A DNA stretch of 64,000 nucleotides, from positions 1-64,000 of the forward strand of contig JASBYJ010000005.1 of assembly GCA_029984035.1 (NCBI GenBank), in the 5' to 3' direction. The notes beneath the pieces are model-generated. The model was not told the DNA's origin. It did no database searches and saw only the letters and a program-made list of their open reading frames with translations. Of the stretch, positions 1 to 9,014 are shown piece after piece. The first letter of the stretch is position 1, and each line of letters begins with the position of its first letter. This DNA comes from Conchiformibius sp. (GTDB lineage: Bacteria; Pseudomonadota; Gammaproteobacteria; Burkholderiales; Neisseriaceae). Made by a program: the position numbers and the translations under genes.

Positions 1-30
1 TGCGTGCGTGCGTGCGTGCGTGCGTGCGTG
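1..30. repeat. TGCG tetranucleotide tandem repeat, cut by window edge
   Basis: The window opens with seven and a half uninterrupted TGCG units and the array probably continues to the left. The plus-strand reading frame starting at base 1 stays open through the repeat and ends at a TAA at 64-66, and the other two frames end at 46-48 and about 112. A tract of this kind can switch a gene on and off by slippage, but the gene it belongs to, if any, lies outside the window. Confidence 0.8.
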
Positions 31-162
31 GCCATTATTGCGTCCTTAATATACAGTTTCGGTTAAACCGGAATGACAGGAAATTTGAAAAAATTGCGAT
101 TGTATAAGGTATGGCGGATACCGTTCTGCCATACCTTATTTTGTGTGCTTCAAGCGGAGCGG

Positions 163-435
163 TCAAATCCGATGCATGGCATTGAATACGTCTTCATTCT
201 GCATACGGATATCCAAAGACAGCTTTTGGCTTGCTTGAGCCAAGATATCCAATATTTCCTGCCATGTCCTGCTGCATTGTTTCGTATCAACCAAAATAAT
301 CATGGTAAAGAAATCATCCATCAATTGCTGGCTGATATTCAAAATATTGATACGGTTTTCCGCCAATAATTTGGACACATCGTAAACAATACCGATGCGG
401 TCCTTTCCGATAACGGTAATCACAGAATGGGACAT
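163..435 (-). CDS. ACT domain protein, UPF0237 family
   Basis: A 90-residue protein that is a single ACT domain, the full usual length for the UPF0237 family. The opening VITVIGKDRIGIV strand-turn, with its Gly-Lys-Asp-Arg-Ile-Gly turn, and the later NILNISQQ and FFTMIILVD strands are typical. ACT domains bind small ligands, often amino acids, and regulate partner proteins, but no ligand is established for this family that can be read from sequence. It stands alone, pointing leftward, with an AAGGAAG-type ribosome site just before the ATG. Identity as the family is firm, the role unknown. Confidence 0.85.
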   Translation of the reverse strand: MSHSVITVIGKDRIGIVYDVSKLLAENRINILNISQQLMDDFFTMIILVDTKQCSRTWQEILDILAQASQKLSLDIRMQNEDVFNAMHRI

Positions 436-528
436 TTTTCTTCCTTAAATACCAACATGAATGAAGCTGCCTGAAACTTTTTCCTGAATAAGCGGCTCTT
501 TCAGGCTGCCTGAAGCGGAAACAAAACG

Positions 529-2067
529 TTATGCCGCCGCTATCACTTCAGATAATATATTCCACAGCAATAACATCAATAAAATCAGTGCAATCGCTGC
601 CAGCCAGAAATTTTGTTTTTTCTGGCTTTGCAGCAAGTCATATTGTGCCTGTCTGATTTCCAGCTGCCGTGTTTCATCAAGCAACATATTGATTTTTCTT
701 GGCAAGGCGGGAAGCATTTCCGCCCAATCGGGTGCTTCCTGCTTGATGTTGCGCCACAATGCCCTGACACCGATTTGGTTGTTCATCCATTTCACCAAAA
801 ACGGTTTGGCGGTATCCCATAAATCCAAATCGGGATTGAGCTGCCTGCCCAAACCTTCTATATTCAAAAGGGTTTTTTGCAGCAATACCAATTGCGGCTG
901 GATTTCGACATTGAAACGGCGGCTGGTTTCAAACAGGCGCATCAATACCAAACCAAACGAAATTTCGGATAAGGGTTTGTTGAAAATCGGTTCGCATACC
1001 GCGCGTACCGCCGCTTCCAAATCTTCGGCGCGCGTATCGTGCGGCACCCAGCCGCTTTCGATATGTGCCGTGGCAACGCGGTGGTAGTCGCGATTGAAAA
1101 ACGCTAAAAAGTTAATCGCCAAATAGCGTTTGTCGTAATCGGTCAGGCTGCCGACTATACCGAAATCCAGTGCGATATAGCGGCCGTCGGGGGCGACCAG
1201 AATATTGCCCGGATGCATATCTGCGTGGAAAAAACCGTGTCGGAACACTTGGGTAAAAAAGATTTCCACGCCGAAATCAGCCAATTGCGCCAAATCGATA
1301 CCGGCTTCACGCAAGCGGCCGATATCGGATACGGGAATACCGTTCATCCATTCGATGGTTAAGACATCGCGGCTGCAATATTCAAAATAGACTTGCGGCA
1401 CAATCAATTGGCGGCTGCCTGAAAAATTCCTATGGAGCTGGCTGGCATTGGCGGCTTCGCGCATTAAGTCCAGTTCATCGTGCAAATGTTTGTCAAATTC
1501 CGCCACCACTTCGCGCGGTTTCAAACGCTTGCCGTCAGCAAACAGTTTCTCGATGCATTTCGCGCCGAAGCGCATTAACGCCAAATCCTGTTCAATCACG
1601 GGCACTAAATTCGGGCGCAATACTTTTACCGCCACTTCCCTGCCGTTGTGCAACCTTGCACGATGCACCTGCGCCACTGAAGCGCTGGCTACGGGAGAAG
1701 CGTCAAACTCGGCAAACAATTCCGATACAGGCTTTCCTAAAGAACGTTCGATTTGGCGGCGCGACAATTCCGCATCAAACGGCGGTACTTTGTCTTGCAA
1801 TTTTGCCAATTCTTTGGCGTATTGTTCGGGCAGCAGGTCGGGGCGCGTGGACAACACTTGGCCGAGCTTGACGAAAATCGGCCCCAAACTTTCCAAAGAC
1901 AAGCGCAAACGTTCAGGCAGCGGTACATTCCGATAGCGGCGCGATTGCGGCAGCATCCATAACAACGCGCGCCAAAACGGCGAACGGACGCGGCTCCGCA
2001 CGATATCTGCCAAGCCGTAACGGCATACCGTTTTGACAATCACGGCAAATCGAAAAAACCATTTCAT
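529..2067 (-). CDS. ubiB: UbiB, ABC1/AarF-type atypical kinase for ubiquinone biosynthesis
   Basis: 512 residues, usual UbiB length. Family marks are the KxGQ motif (VKLGQVLSTRPDLLP, about residue 70), the Ala-rich nucleotide loop ASASVAQVH, and the catalytic FFHADMHPGNI followed by the LDFG metal site. A hydrophobic C-terminal helix (LILLMLLLWNIL) anchors it to the inner membrane. UbiB supports the membrane steps of coenzyme Q synthesis through an unusual ATPase/kinase activity. The reading frame is open 31 codons further upstream, but the ATG at 2065-2067 gives the family start MKWFFRF and has GGAA just upstream. It lies 19 bases after the GTPase gene, so the two are probably cotranscribed. 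Confidence 0.93.
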   Translation of the reverse strand: MKWFFRFAVIVKTVCRYGLADIVRSRVRSPFWRALLWMLPQSRRYRNVPLPERLRLSLESLGPIFVKLGQVLSTRPDLLPEQYAKELAKLQDKVPPFDAELSRRQIERSLGKPVSELFAEFDASPVASASVAQVHRARLHNGREVAVKVLRPNLVPVIEQDLALMRFGAKCIEKLFADGKRLKPREVVAEFDKHLHDELDLMREAANASQLHRNFSGSRQLIVPQVYFEYCSRDVLTIEWMNGIPVSDIGRLREAGIDLAQLADFGVEIFFTQVFRHGFFHADMHPGNILVAPDGRYIALDFGIVGSLTDYDKRYLAINFLAFFNRDYHRVATAHIESGWVPHDTRAEDLEAAVRAVCEPIFNKPLSEISFGLVLMRLFETSRRFNVEIQPQLVLLQKTLLNIEGLGRQLNPDLDLWDTAKPFLVKWMNNQIGVRALWRNIKQEAPDWAEMLPALPRKINMLLDETRQLEIRQAQYDLLQSQKKQNFWLAAIALILLMLLLWNILSEVIAAA

Positions 2068-2086
2068 TGTTATTCCATTTCCAAAG

Positions 2087-3427
2087 TCAGCCGGTAAAAG
2101 AAGGCAGCAGTGCCGCCAATTCATTTTGTTCGGGGATACGCTGTTGTGCAGCGGAAGCAAAGCCGTTCAATCGCGACCATTTTTCTTCCAAACGGGCTTT
2201 TTTCAGGCTTTCAGGCAGCCTGTCGGGCTGCCAGGGGAGAATTTGCTGTTTTTCGGGTAGAACCACATTGCGTACGGCGGCATGTCCGCGTTTTTGCAAT
2301 GCCGCCAATAATTCGACAGAACGTGCGGCCAGCAGAGTGAGCGTGGGCGCATCGATATACAAATATTCTTTGCCGTTGATTTTATCGGATAAAGTCTGCC
2401 AATTCGGTACCAAGCCGCCTATCAGTCCGCCCACCGCCGTACCGATACCCATCGAAAAACCGAGTGTTACCGCATCCACGCCGAAACCGATTAGCGCGCC
2501 CGTTGCCGCCCCCTTGCCGGTACGGATTCCGTAAGCCTTCAATAAATCCGTATCGAACAAATCATGGCTGAACGCCCCTGCCGGCAATTCGCTGCTGTCT
2601 ATGCTGCTGCGGTAAAAACGGTACAGCTCCAACAACTGCCCCTGCATATCGCGTTCCGCCGCACGCACTTTATCCTGCATGGCTGCACGTATTTGCGGCA
2701 CTTGTTCGGCAGATTCGTAGGCGACTTTATACGCGGCCGCGTCCAATAAAAAACCGGCAATCAGTTGTCGCGCCTGTCGGTCGGATGCCAACCATTCTTC
2801 CCTTCTGTGTTGCGCCAGTTTGTCGGTTTGCGTTCTTTCGGGCAGCATCACGCCGAGATTGTCCCAAAATTGCATTTCTCCCGAAAAATCAAACGCCACC
2901 GTATCAAAGCTGCTGAATACGTGCAAACTTCTGCGCACCAGCATATGTTGCCACGGCGACAAATCTGCATCCGCCGTAAAGTTAAACACCGGCATTACCG
3001 GTTTGGCGCACCACGACAATACGGTCAGTTCGTCACGGTATTTCGGCAAAACCGGCTCGCGTGCGTCAATCACATACAGGGCGGCATCGCTGTGCACAAT
3101 TTGCCGTAACACTTTGGCTTCTTGGGAAAACTCTTGTTTTGCGGCATCGCTGTCCAAAAAAGCCGTTATCCGTTCAACGCCGTCTCGGCGGTTGGAGGTC
3201 TGCCCTTCCAGCCAATCCAATACGCCGCCCGCGTCTTCCAGACCGGGAGTATCGTAAAGATGCAGCCACTCTTCCGAACCGTTGCCAACTGTTGCACATT
3301 CCACATGTTTGGTTGTAGCGGCGGCATTGGATACTTCGCCAAAACCGTCATCACGCAGCAAAGTACGCATCAGCGAAGTTTTTCCGGTATTGGTATGCCC
3401 GACAACGGCAAGAGAAAGCGGTTTCAT
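2087..3427 (-). CDS. DUF3482-type GTPase with glycine-zipper membrane segment
   Basis: 446 residues. The N-terminal half is a Ras-like G domain: P-loop GHTNTGKTS near residue 10, DTPG switch motif near residue 58, and FNFTAD in the place where NKxD normally lies, so base specificity may be altered. The C-terminal half carries a Gly/Ala-rich stretch (GAATGALIGFG, then GIGTAVGGLIGGLVP) that looks like a glycine-zipper membrane insertion. Similar proteins are annotated only as GTPase/DUF3482 and their function is not known. It is the first gene of the pair with ubiB. The uptake sequence at 2199-2210 lies inside the coding region. Confidence 0.8.
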   Translation of the reverse strand: MKPLSLAVVGHTNTGKTSLMRTLLRDDGFGEVSNAAATTKHVECATVGNGSEEWLHLYDTPGLEDAGGVLDWLEGQTSNRRDGVERITAFLDSDAAKQEFSQEAKVLRQIVHSDAALYVIDAREPVLPKYRDELTVLSWCAKPVMPVFNFTADADLSPWQHMLVRRSLHVFSSFDTVAFDFSGEMQFWDNLGVMLPERTQTDKLAQHRREEWLASDRQARQLIAGFLLDAAAYKVAYESAEQVPQIRAAMQDKVRAAERDMQGQLLELYRFYRSSIDSSELPAGAFSHDLFDTDLLKAYGIRTGKGAATGALIGFGVDAVTLGFSMGIGTAVGGLIGGLVPNWQTLSDKINGKEYLYIDAPTLTLLAARSVELLAALQKRGHAAVRNVVLPEKQQILPWQPDRLPESLKKARLEEKWSRLNGFASAAQQRIPEQNELAALLPSFTG

Positions 3428-3506
3428 ACGGAACAGAATGCAAAAATGCGGATTTTATACCAAAAACCGCCCGCCCAACCAATCTCTCTACTTTCAGGCA
3501 GCCCAT

Positions 3507-3547
3507 AAAAACGCCCTGCTTTCCCAAACAGGAAAACAGGGCGTTTC
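3507..3547 (-). terminator. Rho-independent terminator of the SRP RNA gene
   Basis: ACGCCCTG (3511-3518) and CAGGGCGT (3537-3544) form a GC-rich hairpin followed on the minus strand by a T run. It lies about 25 bases past the mature 3' end of the 4.5S RNA. Confidence 0.8.
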
Positions 3548-3570
3548 ACTAACTAATTATCTATTAAGGA

Positions 3571-3667
3571 GACGGGCCCAACCCCCGGCACTGACTTTTT
3601 CAAGTGGGCTGCTGGTTTCCACCCCTGACCCGTTGCTTAAAACCGCCATGCGGGGAGACCCGCCGAA
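3571..3667 (-). ncRNA. ffs: 4.5S signal recognition particle RNA (small bacterial type)
   Basis: Read on the minus strand, the centre holds GGTCAGGGGTGGAAACCAGC, the conserved Ffh-binding hairpin with GGTCAGG on one side, a GGAA tetraloop and AGCAGCC on the other. The flanks, CGGGTCTCCCC near the 5' end and GGGGGTTGGGCCCG near the 3' end, pair into the long closing helix. Length is close to 97 bases, as expected of the Alu-less form. The RNA pairs with Ffh, and the receptor FtsY is encoded at 54.2-55.7 kb. The ends are estimated from the promoter and helix and may be off by a few bases. Confidence 0.93.
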
Positions 3668-3673
3668 CTGCGA

Positions 3674-3701
3674 ATTATAAAGGCTGCCTGAAAAACCGCA
3701 A
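3674..3701 (-). promoter_or_regulatory. Sigma-70 promoter of the SRP RNA gene
   Basis: On the minus strand a perfect TATAAT (3674-3679) lies 16 bases after TTGCGG (3696-3701). An uptake sequence occupies the spacer. The start point falls six to seven bases after the -10, at the RNA's closing helix. Confidence 0.8.
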
Positions 3702-3860
3702 GTTTCTTTACACATAACTGCCCCTGCCAAGTGCGTTTTCAATCCCCATTACGCTTTCTGATGCTGCCGCAATCGCGTCTGTGCAAATATTCCATCGGAC
3801 GGCATGGCAAACTCCGTTATAATCATGCCATTCCAATAACATTCATTCAGGAAACACACC

Positions 3861-4403
3861 ATGAAAGATACACCTCAATATTACGGCACCGTCAGCCGCC
3901 TGCTGCATTGGTCTATGGCGGCCGCTTTTGTGTTTATGCTGTTCACCGCGCTGATGTGGAATATCGATGAAGACTATTTCAGCCTGATGGATTACCACAA
4001 ATCGGTCGGTTTTATTCTCATGCTGCTGCTGATTGTCCGCCTGCTGTGGGCGGCCTTGAATTTCCATAGCCGTCCGCACAGCGGCGCGTTGGTGAAACTG
4101 GGGCATTTTATGCTGTATGCCTTGATGGCCGCCGTGCCGTTTACCGCGCTGTTGCGCCAATACGGTGCGGCACGCAGCGAATTGCAGGTATTCGGTATCA
4201 CCGTAATGGACAAAGCCCCCGAAAAAATAGAATGGATGAATCAGGCGGGCGGCGCACATTTAATTGCAGGCGCCGACCTTTCCGTACACGGCTTGCTGGC
4301 ATTCGCCCTATTCATTCTGGCAGCGGGACACATTTTATTTGCCGTCATCCATCAGATTAAAGGCGAAAAAATCATCAACCGCATTGCCGGTCCGCGCCGT
4401 TAA
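3861..4403 (+). CDS. cybB: Cytochrome b561 family diheme membrane protein
   Basis: 180 residues with four hydrophobic helices, the whole of the bacterial b561 fold. Histidines likely to hold the two b hemes sit in LHWSMA (helix 1), DYHKSVGF (helix 2) and HGLLAFALF plus AGHILFAVIHQ (helix 4). Family members move electrons between quinol and other carriers in the inner membrane, and some quench superoxide. GGAAACACACC before the ATG gives a reasonable ribosome site. It is a single gene, with a hairpin terminator at 4539-4572. Confidence 0.9.
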   Translation: MKDTPQYYGTVSRLLHWSMAAAFVFMLFTALMWNIDEDYFSLMDYHKSVGFILMLLLIVRLLWAALNFHSRPHSGALVKLGHFMLYALMAAVPFTALLRQYGAARSELQVFGITVMDKAPEKIEWMNQAGGAHLIAGADLSVHGLLAFALFILAAGHILFAVIHQIKGEKIINRIAGPRR

Positions 4404-4538
4404 ACCTATGGCTGCCTGAAAACAGGTTCTCAGCAGTAAAAGTCTTTCAGGCAGCTGTTTGCCACGAATTGAGCTTGAACAGACACCAGAAGGTTTTCCG
4501 GCAAAATCTTTCAGGCAGCTGTTTGATGCCGTTTTTCT

Positions 4539-4572
4539 CCGCAAGAGTTCGGATACTCTTGCGGTTTTGTTA
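4539..4572 (+). terminator. Rho-independent terminator
   Basis: CCGCAAGAG (4539-4547) and CTCTTGCGG (4556-4564) form a nine-pair hairpin with an 8-base loop, followed by TTTTGTT. It lies between cybB and hscA and would end cybB transcripts. Confidence 0.8.
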
Positions 4573-4707
4573 TCACCGTTTCCCAAACAACCCCCGCCTT
4601 CTGCCGCTTTTTTCAGGCTGCCTGAAACAAAAGCCGTCCAATATCCGACAATTCCACTCAAGTAATGATAAAATCACGCCCGAACATTCAACCCGTTTAG
4701 GACCATC

Positions 4708-6564
4708 ATGGCACTTTTGCAAATCTCCGAACCCGGCTTGTCTGCCGCTCCCCACCAACACCGTTTGGCAGTCGGTATAGATTTAGGTACGACCAACAGT
4801 TTGGTTGCCACCGTTAAAAGCGGCTCGGCGGAATGTCTGCCCGATACGGAAGGCCATGTCAGCCTGCCTTCCGTAGTGCGTTATGCCGAAGACGGGCAAA
4901 CCGCAGTCGGCCATGCAGCACTGGCCATGCAAAAGCGCGATCCGCAAAATACCGTCAGCTCCGCCAAAAGACTGATTGGGCGCAAAATGGACGATATCGA
5001 TACCACCCATATGCCCTACCGTTTTGCCGCATCGGAAAAAATCATTGAGCTTCACACCAAGCAAGGCATAAAAACGCCGATAGACGTTTCTGCCGACATT
5101 CTGCGCGTACTTAAAAACCGCGCCGAACACGCCTTGAGTGGCGAATTGGTCGGCGCCGTGATTACCGTACCCGCCTATTTTGACGATGCCCAACGCCAAG
5201 CCACCAAAGATGCCGCCCGTTTGGCAGGATTGAACGTATTGCGACTGCTCAACGAACCCACTGCCGCCGCCATTGCCTACGGTTTGGACAATGCCGCCGA
5301 AGGTACTTTTGTCGTGTACGACTTGGGCGGAGGCACTTTTGACGTATCCGTACTGCAACTTTCCAAAGGACTTTTTCAAGTCAAAGCCACAGGCGGCAAC
5401 TCGGCATTGGGCGGGGATGATTTCGACCACCGCCTCTTTTGCCATGTTTTGGAAAGTCTGGATTTATCGCTTACTGACGACAGAGACATCCAATTGCTTT
5501 TCAGCTTGGTCCGACAAGCCAAAGAAGAACTCAGCAGGCTGCCTGAAAGCCGTATTCAGACCGTTCTGCAAGACGGCACCCGTATTGATTTTCGCGTTAC
5601 CCGAACCGAATTTCATGCGCTCACCCAACATTTGGCGGCGAAAACTTTGGAACCGGTCAAACAAGCTCTCAAAGACGCAGGCGTCAGCAAAGCCGACATA
5701 AAAGGCGTGATTATGGTAGGCGGTGCCACCCGAATGCTGCATATCCAACAAGCGGTTGCCGCCTTTTTCGGGCAACCGCCGCTAAACAATCTCAATCCCG
5801 AGCAAGTAGTCGCACTGGGTGCCGCCATGCAGGCAAACGTATTGGCAGGCAACAAAAACAGCAGCGAATGGCTGCTTCTGGACGTAACCCCGCTCTCTCT
5901 GGGTTTGGAGACTTACGGCGGCCTGACAGAAAAAATCATCCCCCGCAACAGCACGCTGCCCACCGCCCGCGCCCAAGAGTTCACCACTTTTAAAGACGGG
6001 CAAACCGCGATGACCATCCACGTCGTACAAGGCGAACGCGAATTAGTGGCGGATTGCCGCAGCTTGGCAAAATTCACCTTGCGCGGCATTCCGCCTATGG
6101 TGGCAGGCGCAGCACGTATCCGCGTAACGTTTCAAGTCGATGCGGACGGATTGTTATCCGTATCCGCCCGCGAACAAACCACCGGCGTACAAGCACGCAT
6201 CGAAGTCAAGCCTTCCTACGGTTTGGATGACGAAACCATCACCCGAATGCTCAAAGACAGCATGGCCAACGCCAAAGACGATGCTGCCGTCCGCGCCCGT
6301 ACCGAAGCCGTCGTAGAGGCCGAAGGTTTGGTTGCCGCCGTTCAGGCAGCTTTGGAGATGGACGGCGACTTATTGGAGCAATCCGAACGCGATATGATTG
6401 CCCATGCAGCGGATGCCCTGCTTCAGTCAGCCTCGAACGATGCAGCCGATGTAATACGCCGCAATATCCAAGCCCTTTCGCAGGCAACCGATTCCTTTGC
6501 GGCCAAACGGATGAACCGCAATATCCAAAGAATGCTCTCGGGACAGAATATCAATGATATGTAA
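4708..6564 (+). CDS. hscA: HscA, Hsp70-type chaperone of iron-sulfur cluster assembly
   Basis: 618 residues, the HscA length, shorter than DnaK. The ATPase domain starts with VGIDLGTTNSLVATV (about 23-37) and has VVYDLGGGTFDVSVL and the adenosine motif IMVGGATRM. The substrate domain begins at LLLDVTPLSLGLETYGG. The long leader before the ATPase (ALLQISEPG) is an HscA trait. With HscB it helps pass clusters from IscU to target proteins. The usual isc partners (hscB, iscA, fdx) are not beside it here; the gene stands alone between cybB and the PHP gene. Confidence 0.95.
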   Translation: MALLQISEPGLSAAPHQHRLAVGIDLGTTNSLVATVKSGSAECLPDTEGHVSLPSVVRYAEDGQTAVGHAALAMQKRDPQNTVSSAKRLIGRKMDDIDTTHMPYRFAASEKIIELHTKQGIKTPIDVSADILRVLKNRAEHALSGELVGAVITVPAYFDDAQRQATKDAARLAGLNVLRLLNEPTAAAIAYGLDNAAEGTFVVYDLGGGTFDVSVLQLSKGLFQVKATGGNSALGGDDFDHRLFCHVLESLDLSLTDDRDIQLLFSLVRQAKEELSRLPESRIQTVLQDGTRIDFRVTRTEFHALTQHLAAKTLEPVKQALKDAGVSKADIKGVIMVGGATRMLHIQQAVAAFFGQPPLNNLNPEQVVALGAAMQANVLAGNKNSSEWLLLDVTPLSLGLETYGGLTEKIIPRNSTLPTARAQEFTTFKDGQTAMTIHVVQGERELVADCRSLAKFTLRGIPPMVAGAARIRVTFQVDADGLLSVSAREQTTGVQARIEVKPSYGLDDETITRMLKDSMANAKDDAAVRARTEAVVEAEGLVAAVQAALEMDGDLLEQSERDMIAHAADALLQSASNDAADVIRRNIQALSQATDSFAAKRMNRNIQRMLSGQNINDM

Positions 6565-6757
6565 ACTGTGCTTTCAGGCAGCCTGAAAACAAAAATATGC
6601 TTCGGCTGTATCATTCCCAAAATATATCAAATGGCGCATAAAATTGGGTAAGGCAGCCTGAAGCCAAAATATCCTGCCGACCGCAAAGCCAAATGCTCAC
6701 GCAGTTTAAGCCCGGCATCAGGCATTAAGTAAGATAATCCCACCGATAACACACAAA

Positions 6758-7612
6758 ATGATTGATTTACATTGCCATTCAACCGTTTCGGACGGTACGC
6801 TCACTCCGGCCGAACTTGTTCGGGCGGCATCGGAAAACGGCTGCACCCTGCTGGCCCTGACCGACCACGACCACACCGGCGGACTGCACGAAGCCCGCCA
6901 AACGGCACAAACTTGCGGCATCACCCTGATTAACGGCGTAGAAATCTCCGTTACTTGGCGCGGCAACACCGTACACATAGTCGGCTTGGATTTTGACGCA
7001 GACAATCCCGTATTGCAAAAACTGCTTGTACAAAACCGCTCCGGCAGAATAGAACGGATACACCGTATCGGCGAAAAGCTGGCCAAACAAGGCATACACG
7101 GCGCAGCGGAAGCCGCCCTGTCGATAGCGTCCAACCCCGAAACCGTATCACGCACCCACCTTGCCGAATTCCTGATACAGCAGGGTTACGTACGCAACAA
7201 GCAGCAGGCATTCACCAAATATCTCGGACACGGCAAAGCCGCTGCCGTAGCGCACGAGTGGGCAACGTTGCAAGATGCCGTTGAAGCCATCATACAGGCA
7301 AACGGCATTGCCGTAGTGGCGCACCCCATGCGCTACCATTTTTCCGCCACAGGCAAACGCCGTCTGCTGGAAGAATTCAAATCTTATGGTGGACAAGCCG
7401 TTGAAGTACAAAGCGGCTCATCTGGTTTGAACGACCGTTTGAATTACGCCCTGTTGGCCGAACGCTTCCATCTGCTCGCCAGTGTCGGCAGCGATTTCCA
7501 CGCATACAACAGATACAGTGGCGGCACGCTGGGCGTATGCCCCGAACTGCCGCCGATTTGCCGGCCGGTTTGGGAACATTTCCGACAATCTCCAATCTCG
7601 CGGCCCGATTGA
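6758..7612 (+). CDS. PHP-domain phosphoesterase, TrpH/YciV (RNase AM) family
   Basis: 284 residues forming one PHP domain. The metal ligands are evident: LHCHSTVSDG at the start, LTDHDHTGG near residue 40, EISVTW near 65, VVAHPMRYHF near 190 and the closing GSDFHA near 245. Relatives include E. coli YciV, a 5'-3' exonuclease that trims rRNA 5' ends and acts on 3',5'-bisphosphonucleotides, so a similar role is likely but is inferred from family. A 48-bp piece of this gene (6923-6970) is found again, inverted, at 7709-7756. Confidence 0.88.
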   Translation: MIDLHCHSTVSDGTLTPAELVRAASENGCTLLALTDHDHTGGLHEARQTAQTCGITLINGVEISVTWRGNTVHIVGLDFDADNPVLQKLLVQNRSGRIERIHRIGEKLAKQGIHGAAEAALSIASNPETVSRTHLAEFLIQQGYVRNKQQAFTKYLGHGKAAAVAHEWATLQDAVEAIIQANGIAVVAHPMRYHFSATGKRRLLEEFKSYGGQAVEVQSGSSGLNDRLNYALLAERFHLLASVGSDFHAYNRYSGGTLGVCPELPPICRPVWEHFRQSPISRPD

Positions 7613-7708
7613 CACATGTTCATCCAAACGAATGCGGAAACGTTTTCAGGCAGCCTGAATGTGTATCGGAGCCGACCTCGAAATTTAAGAAACCGCACCG
7701 CACAAAAA

Positions 7709-7756
7709 GGTGTTGCCGCGCCAAGTAACGGAGATTTCTATGCCGTTAACCAGGGT
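7709..7756 (-). pseudogene. Inverted fragment copy of the PHP gene
   Basis: The minus strand here matches bases 6923-6970 of the upstream PHP gene with two differences in 48. It would encode TLVNGIEISVTWRGNT against TLINGVEISVTWRGNT. No more of the PHP gene is recognisable on either side. The rest of the 7613-8016 gap has no gene I can support, only an uptake sequence at 7648-7662 and a short open frame on the minus strand (7685-7942) that runs through this fragment. Confidence 0.75.
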
Positions 7757-8016
7757 TAAGAAAGCTTGGATTGCGTTTTCCCGGCTTGATACCTTTTCCC
7801 CGAAGCGATGCGGGATGGATGTCAAAACATCGGCAGCTTCCGCCGCATGTTCCAAATCTGCACGCGTAATCCCGAACAACGATAAACAAAAAAACCACCG
7901 CTCCTGTATTCCCTCAAATCTCCGAAAAAGCCTAAGCAGCAATCATCTTTTTTCAGGCAGCCATACAAAAAGCCGTTTCCTGCTTTCAACAGAAAACGGC
8001 TTTTGCTTAAACCGAA

Positions 8017-8247
8017 TTATTTGCCTGCGGCGTCTGCTTTTTTCAACAAATCGTAAAGCTCGTCTTTCAGAGCCAGTTTTTTATGTTTCAAAGCATGGAT
8101 TTCTTCTTCGGCGGAAGAACCGGTTACGGGATTGTTTTCCAAGCCGGTGATTTTGTCGTCCAGCTCGTTGTGTTCGTTAAACAAACGGGCGAAATGGGCA
8201 TCTTCTTGTTTTAATTTTGAGATGAGATCGCGATACTCGGGAAACAT
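8017..8247 (-). CDS. DUF465 (YdcH-like) small helical protein
   Basis: 76 residues, predicted almost wholly as two helices: FPEYRDLISKLKQEDAHF, a HNELDDKITGLE middle, and a Lys-rich ALKHKKLALKDELY helix. This is the usual form of the DUF465/YdcH family, whose function is unknown. The AGGACATATCT before the ATG is a good ribosome site. It stands alone facing left, back to back with tmk. Confidence 0.85.
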   Translation of the reverse strand: MFPEYRDLISKLKQEDAHFARLFNEHNELDDKITGLENNPVTGSSAEEEIHALKHKKLALKDELYDLLKKADAAGK

Positions 8248-8386
8248 AGATATGTCCTCATGGTGGATGGTTGGGGAAAAGAGCCGCTTTTCAGGCAGCC
8301 CGAATGCTTGTCATTCTATAACAAAGCCCACTGTTTTTCCACTATGGTTTACAATGGCAAACATTTTTATCCCACTCGAAAAACAT

Positions 8387-9013
8387 ATGGCAAACGCCCG
8401 CTTTATCACTTTAGACGGCATTGACGGCTCGGGAAAAACCACGCAATTGGAAGTCATCAAACAATGGTTTGCCACCCGAAACCTGCCGGTTTTGTTTACG
8501 CGCGAACCGGGCGGCACGCCTTTGGGCGAGTCGCTGCGCAAATTATTGTTGGCGCCCGACACCGAAGTATCCTTGCGCTCGGAAACTCTGATGATGTTTG
8601 CCGCCCGTTGCCAGCATTTGGAACAGGTCATACTGCCCGCCCTGCAATCGGGAACGCATGTCGTGAGCGACCGTTTCACCGATGCCACTTTTGCTTATCA
8701 AGGTGGCGGACGCGGGCTGCCTGAAAAAGATATTTCCGTTCTGGAGCAATGGGTTCAGCAAGGGCTCCAACCTGATTTGACCTTGATTTTGGATGTGCCG
8801 CTGGAAGTATCCTGCGAACGCATTTCAGGCAGCCGCATCAAAGACCGTTTCGAGCAGGAAGATACGCCGTTTTTCCGGCGTGTGCGCAATGCGTATCTGC
8901 AACGTGCCGCTTCCCGTCCCGAACGCTGCAAAGTGGTCAACAGCAACCGCGATAAAGCTTTGGTCAAAGCAGATATCGAAGCGCATTTAAACCGTTTGTT
9001 TCAGGCAGCCTGA
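8387..9013 (+). CDS. tmk: Thymidylate kinase
   Basis: 208 residues, standard for Tmk. It phosphorylates dTMP to dTDP with ATP. P-loop GIDGSGKTTQ at residues 9-18, the REPGGTPLGE thymidine site, VVSDRFTDATFAYQGGGRG (the DR motif), and a lid SRIKDRFEQE near residue 150. The frame extends far upstream, but MANARFITLDG at 8387 is the family start. An uptake sequence overlaps the stop codon. The next gene begins two bases later, so they are one transcript. Confidence 0.95.
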   Translation: MANARFITLDGIDGSGKTTQLEVIKQWFATRNLPVLFTREPGGTPLGESLRKLLLAPDTEVSLRSETLMMFAARCQHLEQVILPALQSGTHVVSDRFTDATFAYQGGGRGLPEKDISVLEQWVQQGLQPDLTLILDVPLEVSCERISGSRIKDRFEQEDTPFFRRVRNAYLQRAASRPERCKVVNSNRDKALVKADIEAHLNRLFQAA

Positions 9014-9014
9014 T

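Noticed and set aside
7685..7942. Real 85-residue minus-strand gene
   Set aside because: Only the 48-bp PHP fragment is recognisable; the rest has no family or ribosome site.
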